NCBI RefSeq assembly: GCF_013184745.1
Contig: NZ_JAATVU010000053.1
Location: forward strand, 1-42,661
Direction of reading: 5' to 3'
DNA from: Mangrovicoccus sp. HB161399
GTDB taxonomy: Bacteria > Pseudomonadota > Alphaproteobacteria > Rhodobacterales > Rhodobacteraceae
Length of the DNA: 42,661 nt
This document shows positions 7,473 to 14,851 of the stretch, piece after piece; the first letter of the stretch is position 1, and every line of letters starts with the position of its first letter. A program made the position numbers and the translations under genes. The notes beneath the pieces were generated by a model. The model ran no database searches. It worked only from the letters and a program-made list of their open reading frames with translations, and was not told the DNA's origin.

Positions 7473-8366
7473 TCAGCCCCCGGCGAGCATCGGCTTCAGC
7501 GTCTCGAGATAGACATTGGCCATGGCATTGGCATAGCGCTCGGAGCCGACCACCATCAGCTTCTGCGTGCGGTCGGCGAATTCCTGGACGGGCACCAGCA
7601 CCAGCCGGCCCGCGGCCACGTCGCGTTCGACATCGAAGCGGGTGAGGAAGGTGATGCCGTCGCTGCCGGAGGCCATCTCGCGCATCACCTCGATGGAGTT
7701 CGTCTCGGCGAGGATCTCGGGACTGCTGCGCAGGGGGGCGAGCCAATGGTCGAGATAGGGCCGGATCACCATCGACTGGTCGGCAAGGATCAGCGGATAG
7801 GCGATGCAGTCGCTCAGCCGTAGGCTGGAGCGCGCCGCCAGCGGATGGCCGGCCGCCATCACGGCGCCCAGCTGCGCCAGCGAGGTGGTGTGGATTCTCA
7901 GCCCGAACCGTTCCGGAAAATCGAAGCCGATTCCGAAATCGGCGTCTCCTGAGGCAACGCTCTCCATGATCGCCTCTCCGGTAGGCAGAAGCTGAACCTT
8001 CAGCGAAACGCGGGGATTCGCCTTCCGGAAGGCAGCAAGGCTGCGGGGGATCACGTTTCCGGCGAGGCCGCTCATGATCGCCAGCGAGACCTCGCCGCGG
8101 CGCAGCCCCTTCAGGTCCTCGATCTGCGCCAGCGTCCGGCTTTCCTCGCGCAGCGTCTCGCGGACATGCACCATCAGCAATTCGCCTGCGGCCGTGAGGG
8201 TCATGTCCCTGGCTCCCCTATGGAAAATCGGCGCACCGACCTGTTCCTCGAGGGTCTTGATCTGGCGGCTGATGGCCGAAGGTGCGACGTGGAGCTTCTC
8301 GGACGCGGCGCGGATCGAGCCGGAGCGGACCACCTCGTCGAGATAGCGCAGGATGCGTGCATGCAT
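7473..8366 (-). CDS. LysR-family regulator, divergent from the catabolic cluster
   Basis: This 297-residue protein has a LysR helix-turn-helix at about 16-40 (GSIRAASEKLHVAPSAISRQI), the linker helix, and a two-lobe effector-binding domain from about 90 (VSLAIMSGLAGNVIPRSL...). It is transcribed away from the plus-strand cluster that starts with the cupin gene, the classic arrangement for a LysR activator of a neighbouring catabolic operon. The 141-bp gap between the two start codons holds two CAAATTTG palindromes 21 bp apart. A related box occurs upstream of the second NMT1-type binding protein, so this regulator may control both units. Ligand unknown. Confidence 0.92.
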   Translation of the reverse strand: MHARILRYLDEVVRSGSIRAASEKLHVAPSAISRQIKTLEEQVGAPIFHRGARDMTLTAAGELLMVHVRETLREESRTLAQIEDLKGLRRGEVSLAIMSGLAGNVIPRSLAAFRKANPRVSLKVQLLPTGEAIMESVASGDADFGIGFDFPERFGLRIHTTSLAQLGAVMAAGHPLAARSSLRLSDCIAYPLILADQSMVIRPYLDHWLAPLRSSPEILAETNSIEVMREMASGSDGITFLTRFDVERDVAAGRLVLVPVQEFADRTQKLMVVGSERYANAMANVYLETLKPMLAGG

Positions 8367-8379
8367 GGGACTGTATTGC

Positions 8380-8416
8380 CAAATTTGGAACGTTACCGTG
8401 CAAATTTGATGCTTTT
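8380..8416. promoter_or_regulatory. Paired CAAATTTG palindromes in the LysR/cupin divergent promoter
   Basis: The octamer CAAATTTG occurs at 8380-8387 (within CCAAATTTGG) and at 8401-8408, spaced 21 bp centre to centre, i.e. two helical turns on one DNA face. The second is followed by ATGCTTTT (8409-8416). The same string with one change occurs at 27079-27094 upstream of another binding-protein gene. Two phased sites between divergent regulator and target genes fit a LysR tetramer binding region. Confidence 0.6.
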
Positions 8417-8507
8417 ATCTCACGCGTCAATCGTCTTCCTTGATCGCAAGAGGGGCGGCGCCTGCAGAAGCCGCGCCCCGCAGATGACGACCTACGGAGC
8501 AGAGCGG

Positions 8508-8939
8508 ATGCAGAAATCCTTTACGTACGAGCAACTTCGAAAGGCCGAGGTGTTCAAGATCGCTCCGGACGACACGAATTACTTCGCGATCCTCTTCGAC
8601 CCGGCGAATTCCTCCACCAATTCCATCTTCGTGATCGAGATTTTCACCGTCGGCGGCGCCACGCCTCCGAACAGCCATTCGACAGCGCATGAATTCTTCT
8701 ACGTGCTGCACGGCGAAGGAATTGCCTCTTCCGACGGCGACGAGCTGCCGATCGCCAAGGGCGACGCGCTGCTGCTCGAACCGGGCTCGGTCCACATCGT
8801 GAAGAACACCGGCGCGTCGAAGCTCTATACCCTGACCGTCATGGTCCCGAACCAGGAGTTTTCCGAGCTGATCCGCGCGGGCGAGCGCGTCGCGCTGGAC
8901 GACGAGGATCTGGCGATCCTGACCGGGAAGGCAGCGTGA
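8508..8939 (+). CDS. Cupin-domain protein, first gene of the catabolic cluster
   Basis: The 143-residue protein is a single cupin barrel. The first cupin motif is visible in the middle (HSTAHEFFYVLHGEG), with metal-ligand-type histidines and a glutamate. The second follows around KGDALLLEPGSVHIVKN, ending with a conserved histidine. ATG 8508 is preferred because GGAG lies eight bases upstream; an in-frame ATG at 8484 lacks one. Small cupins in catabolic operons act as isomerases, hydrolases such as ureidoglycolate lyase, dioxygenases, or ligand sensors. Which applies here is unknown. The stop codon overlaps the next start (TGATG), indicating translational coupling to the amidohydrolase. Confidence 0.85.
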   Translation: MQKSFTYEQLRKAEVFKIAPDDTNYFAILFDPANSSTNSIFVIEIFTVGGATPPNSHSTAHEFFYVLHGEGIASSDGDELPIAKGDALLLEPGSVHIVKNTGASKLYTLTVMVPNQEFSELIRAGERVALDDEDLAILTGKAA

Positions 8940-9730
8940 TGGACGGCATGACGGATCGCGACCTGCTCCCGCTCGGGGCCACTCCGCGCAACGCCTGGCA
9001 GGTCAGCGCCGCCGAGGTCAGCCTGGTGCGCGCCCGCGAGGAAGCCCGCCCGGTGACGCTTTCGGACCGCGGCCGCAAGGTCGTGATCGACGCCCGCCGC
9101 ACCGCCATCATCGTCGTCGACATGCAGAACGACTTCTGCCACCCCGAGGGCTGGCTGGCCTCGATCGGGGTCGATGTCTCCCCCTGCCGCGCGCCGATCG
9201 GCCCCCTGCAGTCCCTGCTGCCGACCCTGCGCGCCCATGACCTGCCGGTGATCTGGCTGAACTGGGGCAACCGCCCGGACCGCGCCAACCTGCCGCCCTC
9301 CGTGCTGCATGTCTACGATCCGGACGGCCGGTCGACCGGCATCGGCAAGCCGCTTCCCGGCAACGGCGCGCATGTGCTGGAGGAAGGCAGCTGGGCTGCC
9401 GCCGTGGTCGACGAGCTGGCCCCCGAAGACGGCGACATCGCGGTCTCGAAATACCGCATGACCGGCTTCCAGGACACCGAGCTGGAAACGGTCCTGCGCA
9501 ATCTCGACGTCACCACCGTGCTCTTTGCCGGCGTGAATGCCGACCAGTGCGTGCTGAACACGCTGACCGACGCGGTCGCCAAGGGCTTCGACGCGGTGCT
9601 GCTGGAGGACTGCTCGGCCACCTCCTCGCCGTCCTTCTGCATGGAGGCGACGCTCTACAACGTGCGGCAATGCTACGGCTTCGTCTGCGACGGCGCCGAG
9701 CTGAAGACGCAGCTGGAGGCACAGGCATGA
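8939..9730 (+). CDS. Isochorismatase-like cysteine hydrolase (amidohydrolase)
   Basis: This 263-residue enzyme has the complete catalytic triad of the cysteine-hydrolase branch of the isochorismatase fold: D61 in VVDMQNDFC, K171 in SKYRMTGF and C204 in GVNADQCV. Relatives hydrolyse C-N bonds in N-carbamoylsarcosine, biuret, ureidoacrylate (RutB) and nicotinamide. The roughly 50-residue extension before the core is typical of RutB- and biuret-hydrolase-like members rather than nicotinamidases. It overlaps the cupin gene by one base and the AtzH-like gene by four, so it is part of the operon. The context of amidase, creatininase-fold and AtzH-like proteins supports hydrolysis of a ureido or amide intermediate; the substrate is not determinable. 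Confidence 0.9.
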   Translation: MDGMTDRDLLPLGATPRNAWQVSAAEVSLVRAREEARPVTLSDRGRKVVIDARRTAIIVVDMQNDFCHPEGWLASIGVDVSPCRAPIGPLQSLLPTLRAHDLPVIWLNWGNRPDRANLPPSVLHVYDPDGRSTGIGKPLPGNGAHVLEEGSWAAAVVDELAPEDGDIAVSKYRMTGFQDTELETVLRNLDVTTVLFAGVNADQCVLNTLTDAVAKGFDAVLLEDCSATSSPSFCMEATLYNVRQCYGFVCDGAELKTQLEAQA

Positions 9731-10116
9731 CCCCCGAGCTCAACCTGCCCGGACCGGTGGCCGAACTGACCGCCGCCTGCGACGCCTACGAGGCCGCGCT
9801 GATGACCAACGACCTCGACGCGATGGACGCGCTCTTCTGGGAAAGCCCGCTGACTTTGCGCTACGGCGTGGGCGAGAACCTCTACGGCATCGACGAGATC
9901 CGCGACTTCCGCAAGGCGCGCCCCGGCGGCTCGCCGCAGCGACAGGTGATCCGGCGCGAGATCGTCACCTACGGCGAGGCGATGGGCACCTGCAACCTGG
10001 AGTTCCGCCGCGAGGGCGGCACGAAGACCGGGCGGCAGAGCCAGACCTGGCTGAAGACGCCCGACGGCTGGAAGGTCGTCGCGGCGCATGTCTCGCTGAT
10101 GGCGGAGACCCACTGA
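9727..10116 (+). CDS. AtzH/HpxZ-like protein (DUF3225, NTF2-like fold)
   Basis: The 129-residue protein matches the AtzH/HpxZ family, with the characteristic block FWESPLTLRYG, ENLYGIDEIR and FRKARP between residues 38 and 70, and a C-terminal WKVVAAHVS strand. In known systems AtzH acts in the cyanuric-acid/carboxybiuret route and HpxZ belongs to oxalurate catabolism. Both accompany an AtzE/HpxY-type amidase. A GatA-type amidase is present at the end of this operon (18209-19366), which strengthens the parallel. No AtzG/HpxX-like small subunit is visible. Start and stop overlap both neighbours. It probably handles a labile N-carboxy or ureido intermediate. Confidence 0.82.
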   Translation: MTPELNLPGPVAELTAACDAYEAALMTNDLDAMDALFWESPLTLRYGVGENLYGIDEIRDFRKARPGGSPQRQVIRREIVTYGEAMGTCNLEFRREGGTKTGRQSQTWLKTPDGWKVVAAHVSLMAETH

Positions 10117-11504
10117 TGCCGCTCGACGCGTTCCTCTCCGCGCTCGGCCCGATCGAGGCCACCACCGAGCCGAAGCTGGTCAAGGCGAAGAGCCGCGACT
10201 GGCACTTCATCTCGCCGCTCCTGTCGAAGACGCTGGACGGTCTCGTGGCCGATGCCGTGGTGACGCCGAAAAGCGCCGAAGAGGTCCGCGCCGTCGCCGC
10301 CGCGGCCTATGCCCATGATGTCGCGCTGACGCCGCGCGGCACCGGCACGGCGAATTACGGCCAGTCGGTTCCGCTCCATGGCGGAGCGATGCTGGACCTG
10401 TCGAAGCTGTCCGGCGTGATCGCGGTCGGCAGCGGCTTCATCCGCGCCTATGCCGGGACGCGCATCGCCGACCTGGAATCCGCCGCCGCCGCCACCGGGC
10501 AGGAGCTGCGCTTCTTCCCGACCACCAAGAAGCAGGCCACGATCGGCGGCTTCGTGACGGGGGGCACCGGCGGGGTCGGATCGATCAATTACGGCGTGCT
10601 GCGCGATCACGGCAATGTCCGCGCCGCCCGCGTCGTCACCGTCGAGGAGACCCCGCGCGAGATCGAGCTGACCGGCATGGAAACCCGCATCGTCCAGCAC
10701 AGCTATGGCACGCTCGGCATCGTGACCGAGGTTGAGATGCCGCTGGCGCCGCTGCGCGACTGGGAGGAATGCCTGGTCGCCCTGCCCGACTATCCGTCCG
10801 CCGTGCGCCTCGCCGTCGCCATCGGCAGGGAGCCGGGGCTGGAGAAGAAGCTCGCCTCCGCCTATGAATGGCCGGTCGGCGAGTGGCTGAAGCCCTTCGC
10901 GCCCTTCGTGCCGGAAGGCCAGTCCATCGTGATCGCGATGATCGAGGCTGCCTCGATGCCGCTTTTCCGCCAGATGGTGGCGGAGGCCGGCGGCGAGATC
11001 GTCGCGGGCGGCCCCGAGGGACACGCCCCCTATGGCCGCCCGATCTGGGAATTCGCTTTCGGCCACACGACGCTGCAGGCTCAGAAGACCCGCCCCGACA
11101 TCACCGAGATCGAGGGGTTCTTCACCGCCCCCGACCTCGCCGCGCGGATCCTCGAGGTGCATGACGCGATCAGCGCCACCGGCCCGATGCGGATCGAGAT
11201 CCGCCGCTGGGGCGGCGATCTGGTCGGCTCGGGCTCGACCTTCGTCACCTTCACCGACGAGGCGGCGGTGAACGAGGTGGTCACCGCGATGCGCTCGATG
11301 GGGCTGAAGGTCGCCAACCCGCATGCCTCCAATGTGCGCGGCGTCGGCAAGAAGACCATCGGACCCGGCGAAATCGCCTTCAAGCGCGCGGTCGATCCCA
11401 AGGGCCTGCTGAACCCCGGCCGCTTCGAGGCCGAGGGCGCCGCGGACACGGTGATCGACCGCCATCTCGACACCGACGGCTGGCTCGACCGCCAGGCCGG
11501 CTGA
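10116..11504 (+). CDS. FAD-linked oxidoreductase (VAO/PCMH, GlcD-like), paralogue 1
   Basis: The 462-residue enzyme has an N-terminal FAD-binding type-4 domain (about 40-210) and a C-terminal cap ending in the family-typical DPKGLLNPGRFE. The flavin loop reads PRGTGTANYGQS in place of the usual GGGTGLSGG, and no histidine for covalent FAD attachment is seen there. It shares ANYGQSVPL, SNVR-VGKK and many other blocks with the protein at 13439-14851, so the two arose by duplication. Such proteins oxidise hydroxy acids, amines or alcohols, passing electrons to quinone, cytochrome or oxygen. No signal peptide is evident. Its start overlaps the AtzH-like stop by one base. Substrate unknown. Confidence 0.9.
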   Translation: MPLDAFLSALGPIEATTEPKLVKAKSRDWHFISPLLSKTLDGLVADAVVTPKSAEEVRAVAAAAYAHDVALTPRGTGTANYGQSVPLHGGAMLDLSKLSGVIAVGSGFIRAYAGTRIADLESAAAATGQELRFFPTTKKQATIGGFVTGGTGGVGSINYGVLRDHGNVRAARVVTVEETPREIELTGMETRIVQHSYGTLGIVTEVEMPLAPLRDWEECLVALPDYPSAVRLAVAIGREPGLEKKLASAYEWPVGEWLKPFAPFVPEGQSIVIAMIEAASMPLFRQMVAEAGGEIVAGGPEGHAPYGRPIWEFAFGHTTLQAQKTRPDITEIEGFFTAPDLAARILEVHDAISATGPMRIEIRRWGGDLVGSGSTFVTFTDEAAVNEVVTAMRSMGLKVANPHASNVRGVGKKTIGPGEIAFKRAVDPKGLLNPGRFEAEGAADTVIDRHLDTDGWLDRQAG

Positions 11505-11561
11505 CATGACAGCCCGCAAAGGGCGCAGCGGGGCGACCCGCATCCAACAGGAGCTACCTCG

Positions 11562-12527
11562 ATGATCAAGACCGTTTCCGCCGCCCTGGTTGCCGCGCTG
11601 GCAGGCAGCACCGCGATGGCCGCCGACCTGGTGCCGATGACCTTCCAGATGAGCTGGAAGGCGCAGGCCGAACAGGGCGGCTACTGGCTGGCCGCTGCCG
11701 AAGGGTATTACGAGGAGTGCGGGCTGGACGTCACCGTCCGCTCGGGCGGGCCGGGCATCGACACCACCCAACTGCTGGTGACCGGCGCGGTCGAGGCGAT
11801 CCTCGTCAGCCAGAATGACGGCGCGATGCGTATGAACCAGGCGGGCTTTCCGTCGAAGGCCGTGATGGCCGCCTTCCAGAAGCTGCCGACCATCCTGCTC
11901 TATCACGACGAAGCGGGCATCTCCGAGCCCGCCGACATGGCCGGCAAGCCGGTGATGATCTCCCAGGGCAACCGCCAGACCTTCTGGCCCTTCATGAAAG
12001 ACAAGTGGGGCCTCTCGGACGACCAGCTGCGCAGCTACAACGGCCAGATCGCGGTCTGGATGCAGAACGGGGACTCGATCCAGCAGGGCATCGTCACCAA
12101 CGAACCCTTCCGCATCAAGGAGCAGGCGGGGTTCGACGCCTCCTACTTCCTGCTCGCCGATTACGGCTACGACCCCTACACCTCCGTCGTCGTCGTGCCG
12201 CAGACCCTGATCGACGGCCATCCCGAGCAGGTGCAGTGCCTGGTCGACGGCTCGGTCAAGGGCTGGACCGAGTTCATGGCCGACCCCGAGGCCGGCTTCG
12301 CCGCCGTGCAGGAGGCCAACCCGGAAAACTCCGACGAGCTGATGGCCTATTCCTACGGCAAGATGAAGGAGCTGAACCTGATCGAGAACGGCGACACCGC
12401 CGCCCATGGCATCGGCGCGATGACCGATGAACGCTGGGCCGCGCATTTCGGCGAGCTGGTCAAGTACGGCCAGTTCCCGGCGGATTTCGACTACAAGTCC
12501 GCATACACGCTCCAGTTCCTGGACTGA
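11562..12527 (+). CDS. NMT1/THI5-type periplasmic binding protein, paralogue 1
   Basis: This 321-residue protein starts with a Sec signal peptide (cleavage likely after AMA at 19-21). Its mature part belongs to the NMT1/SsuA family of ABC importer receptors for sulfonates, pyrimidine precursors, riboflavin and similar organic molecules. Recognisable blocks include FQMSWKAQAEQGGYWLAA, GYYEECGLDV and LVTGAVEAILVSQNDG. A GGAG ribosome site precedes the start. The permease and ATPase that would complete the importer lie 4 kb downstream in the same operon. A close paralogue sits at 27318-28301, and the shared FQMSWKAQAE motif implies related ligands, probably a ring compound. Confidence 0.92.
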   Translation: MIKTVSAALVAALAGSTAMAADLVPMTFQMSWKAQAEQGGYWLAAAEGYYEECGLDVTVRSGGPGIDTTQLLVTGAVEAILVSQNDGAMRMNQAGFPSKAVMAAFQKLPTILLYHDEAGISEPADMAGKPVMISQGNRQTFWPFMKDKWGLSDDQLRSYNGQIAVWMQNGDSIQQGIVTNEPFRIKEQAGFDASYFLLADYGYDPYTSVVVVPQTLIDGHPEQVQCLVDGSVKGWTEFMADPEAGFAAVQEANPENSDELMAYSYGKMKELNLIENGDTAAHGIGAMTDERWAAHFGELVKYGQFPADFDYKSAYTLQFLD

Positions 12528-12558
12528 CCGCTCCCCCCTCTCTTCGCGGACAGTCCTT

Positions 12559-12593
12559 GCTGCCGGGGCGGATGCCCCTTGCGTCCCGGCAGC
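12559..12593 (+). other. Stem-loop in the mRNA after the binding-protein gene
   Basis: Arms 12559-12567 and 12585-12593 are perfectly complementary over nine bases, in the 88-bp gap between the binding-protein and creatininase-family genes. There is no T-run. Hairpins directly after binding-protein genes often protect the upstream message and raise its expression over downstream genes, which fits the high stoichiometry expected of the receptor. Confidence 0.5.
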
Positions 12594-12615
12594 CCCTTAT
12601 CACGAAAGACCTCCC

Positions 12616-13428
12616 ATGACGCTGAAATCCCACTGGTGGACCGATCTCACCGCGCTCGACTTCAAGACCCTCGACATGTCGGAGATGGTCGCCGTCTTCC
12701 CGGTCGGCGCGACCGAGCAGCACGGCCCGCACCTGCCGGTGAAGGTGGACTATTCCATCGCCCAGTCCATCTGCGAGGACGCGGTGGCGAAGATGGCCCC
12801 CGGCTTCCCGGCCCTCGTCCTGCCGGTCAGCGCCGTGGGCAAGTCCGACGAGCACCTGCGCTATCCCGGCACGCTGACCATCCCCGGCCCGCTGCTGGCA
12901 GACTACTGGTTCGAGATCGCCAAGTCCGTGCACCGCGCGGGCTGCCGCCGCATCCTGTTCCTCAACGCCCATGGCGGCCAGCCCCAGGTGATGGAAATGG
13001 TCTGCCGCCGCCTGCGCATCGAGCTGGGCATGTTCGCCGTGTCCTCGATGTGGTCGCGCTTCACCGAGATGGCCGACCAGTTCTCGGAGTTCGAGCGCAC
13101 CCACGGCATCCATGCCGGCGAGGTGGAGACCAGCGTCATGCTGCATCTCTTCCCCGAGCTCGTGGACATGGAGCATGCCCGGAATTTCGAGCCGCTCTCC
13201 GTCGCGCTCGCGCAGAAGGGCGGCATGCTGACCCCCGAGGGCGCGGTCGGCTTCGGCTGGCAGGCGCAGGATCTGCATCCTTCGGGCGCGGCGGGCGATG
13301 CGGCCTCGGCTGATGCCGACCGCGGCCGGATCGTCTTCGACCGCGCCGTCGAGGGGCTGATCAAGCTCATCGGCGAGATCTCCGCCTTCGACCTTGCCGA
13401 ACTGGAAAAATCGCCCTCCTACGCGTGA
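12616..13428 (+). CDS. Creatininase-family amidohydrolase
   Basis: The 270-residue enzyme carries the family metal-site motifs: E34 and H36 in GATEQHGPHLP, D45 in VKVD, NAHGG at 117-121, and HAGEVETS at 166-173. E34, H36 and D45 fall at the numbering of the metal ligands of Pseudomonas creatininase. The glutamate used there at position 122 is a glutamine here, as the common NGHGGN version of the family also lacks it. Members open cyclic amides or cleave formamides (creatininase, FAPy deformylase, MftE peptidase). True creatinine use is not supported, because no creatinase or sarcosine oxidase is nearby. A ring-opening or deformylating step on the imported compound is plausible. Confidence 0.88.
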   Translation: MTLKSHWWTDLTALDFKTLDMSEMVAVFPVGATEQHGPHLPVKVDYSIAQSICEDAVAKMAPGFPALVLPVSAVGKSDEHLRYPGTLTIPGPLLADYWFEIAKSVHRAGCRRILFLNAHGGQPQVMEMVCRRLRIELGMFAVSSMWSRFTEMADQFSEFERTHGIHAGEVETSVMLHLFPELVDMEHARNFEPLSVALAQKGGMLTPEGAVGFGWQAQDLHPSGAAGDAASADADRGRIVFDRAVEGLIKLIGEISAFDLAELEKSPSYA

Positions 13429-13438
13429 GGCCTGCCCA

Positions 13439-14851
13439 ATGAACGACATGACCCGCCCCGCCTATCCGCTCGAAGCCTACTCGGCCGAGATCGACGGCAT
13501 CGAGCACACCACCGACCCCAAACGCATCCGCGTGAAGAGCCGGGACCGCTATGCCGTCAGCCCCATCCTGAAGGAGGCGCTCGCCGGAAAGACCGCCGAT
13601 ATCGTGGTCTCGCCGAAGACGGATGACGAACTCAGGCGGGTCCTGTCGGCTGCCGTGCGCCACCGCATCCCGGTGACGGTGCGCGCGGCAGGCTCGGCGA
13701 ATTACGGCCAGTCGGTGCCCCTGAAGGGCGGGATCGTCCTCGACTGCCTCGGGCTGACCGGCATCGTCGAGCTGAAGGACGACCGCGTGCGGGTCCGCGG
13801 CGGCATGATCTGCGCCGAGCTCGACGCGGAGCTCAGGAAGCACGGCAAGGAGCTGCGCTTTCCCCCGACCACCGCGCGCATCGCCACGGTCGCGGGCCAT
13901 TTCGCCGGCGGCCAGGGCGGTCCCGGCTCCACCGTCTACGGCACATGGCGCGATCCGGGCAACGTGATCTCCTGCACCGTGATGACCATGGAGGAGGAAC
14001 CGCGGCTCCTGGAACTCCGCGGTCTCGACGCGCAATTCGCGCACCACACCTACGGCGCCACCGGCATCATCACCGAGATGGAGCTGCCCCTCGCGCCCGC
14101 TTGGGCCTGGAACGAGGCGATCGTCACCTTCGACGACTACATGGACGCGGTGCGCTTCGGCGTGACGCTGGCCGACAGCGCCGGGATCACGCGGAAATTC
14201 GTCTCGGTCCATGAATGGCCGACGCCCAGCTTCGTGAAGCCGTTCCAGAAGATCGTGCCCGAGGGCAAGTCGATCCTGATGACGATGATCGCCGACCAGA
14301 GCTGGGAGAGCTTCGCCCAGATGGCCGAGCGCGCGGGCGGCACGATCGTCACCCAATCGCGCGAGGGCGAGGGCCCCTACGGCCAGCCGCTCTGGGAATT
14401 CATCTTCGGCCACATGCTGTTCCAGATCCAGAAGTCCCATCCCGAACGCTCGGTGATCGAGGGCTTCTTCCGCGCCGACGACCTTGTCGGCCTGATCGAC
14501 CGGGTGCACGAGAAGGTGAAGCATTACGGGCCGCTGCGGATGGAGCTGCTGCGCATCGGCGGGCAGATCGTCGGCTCGGGCTCGCCCTATTTCGTCTTCG
14601 AATCCCCCGAGCAGATGGCGCAGATGGTGCGCGACATGCAGGAGGCCGGCGCGGTCGTGTCGAACTCGCATACCTCCAACGTGCGCGCGGTCGGCAAGAA
14701 GGAGATCACCGATGCAGATCTCGCCTTCAAGCGCATGGTCGACCCGCATGGCCTGCTGAACCCCGGACGGTTCGAGGTGGACGAGGCGGATGACGCCGCC
14801 GTCTCCGCCGTCGAGCTGCCCACCGACAAATGGGACCGGAGGCTCGGATGA
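13439..14851 (+). CDS. FAD-linked oxidoreductase (VAO/PCMH, GlcD-like), paralogue 2
   Basis: This 470-residue protein is the second flavoenzyme of the operon and is clearly homologous to the one at 10116-11504 over its full length: KSRDRYAVSPIL, ANYGQSVPLKGG, EGFF, SNVRAVGKK, DPHGLLNPGRFE. It keeps the FAD type-4 domain and cap, and again lacks an obvious covalent-FAD histidine in the flavin loop (RAAGSANYGQS). ATG 13439 has GAGG upstream, and its stop overlaps the next start by four bases. The pair could act on successive intermediates or as a heteromeric oxidase, as in multi-subunit glycolate-oxidase-like complexes. The latter is speculation. Confidence 0.9.
   Translation: MNDMTRPAYPLEAYSAEIDGIEHTTDPKRIRVKSRDRYAVSPILKEALAGKTADIVVSPKTDDELRRVLSAAVRHRIPVTVRAAGSANYGQSVPLKGGIVLDCLGLTGIVELKDDRVRVRGGMICAELDAELRKHGKELRFPPTTARIATVAGHFAGGQGGPGSTVYGTWRDPGNVISCTVMTMEEEPRLLELRGLDAQFAHHTYGATGIITEMELPLAPAWAWNEAIVTFDDYMDAVRFGVTLADSAGITRKFVSVHEWPTPSFVKPFQKIVPEGKSILMTMIADQSWESFAQMAERAGGTIVTQSREGEGPYGQPLWEFIFGHMLFQIQKSHPERSVIEGFFRADDLVGLIDRVHEKVKHYGPLRMELLRIGGQIVGSGSPYFVFESPEQMAQMVRDMQEAGAVVSNSHTSNVRAVGKKEITDADLAFKRMVDPHGLLNPGRFEVDEADDAAVSAVELPTDKWDRRLG

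Noticed and set aside
12616-13428. Creatinine degradation pathway
   Set aside because: Only the creatininase fold is present. No creatinase, sarcosine oxidase or N-methylhydantoinase was found, and the fold is used for many other reactions.
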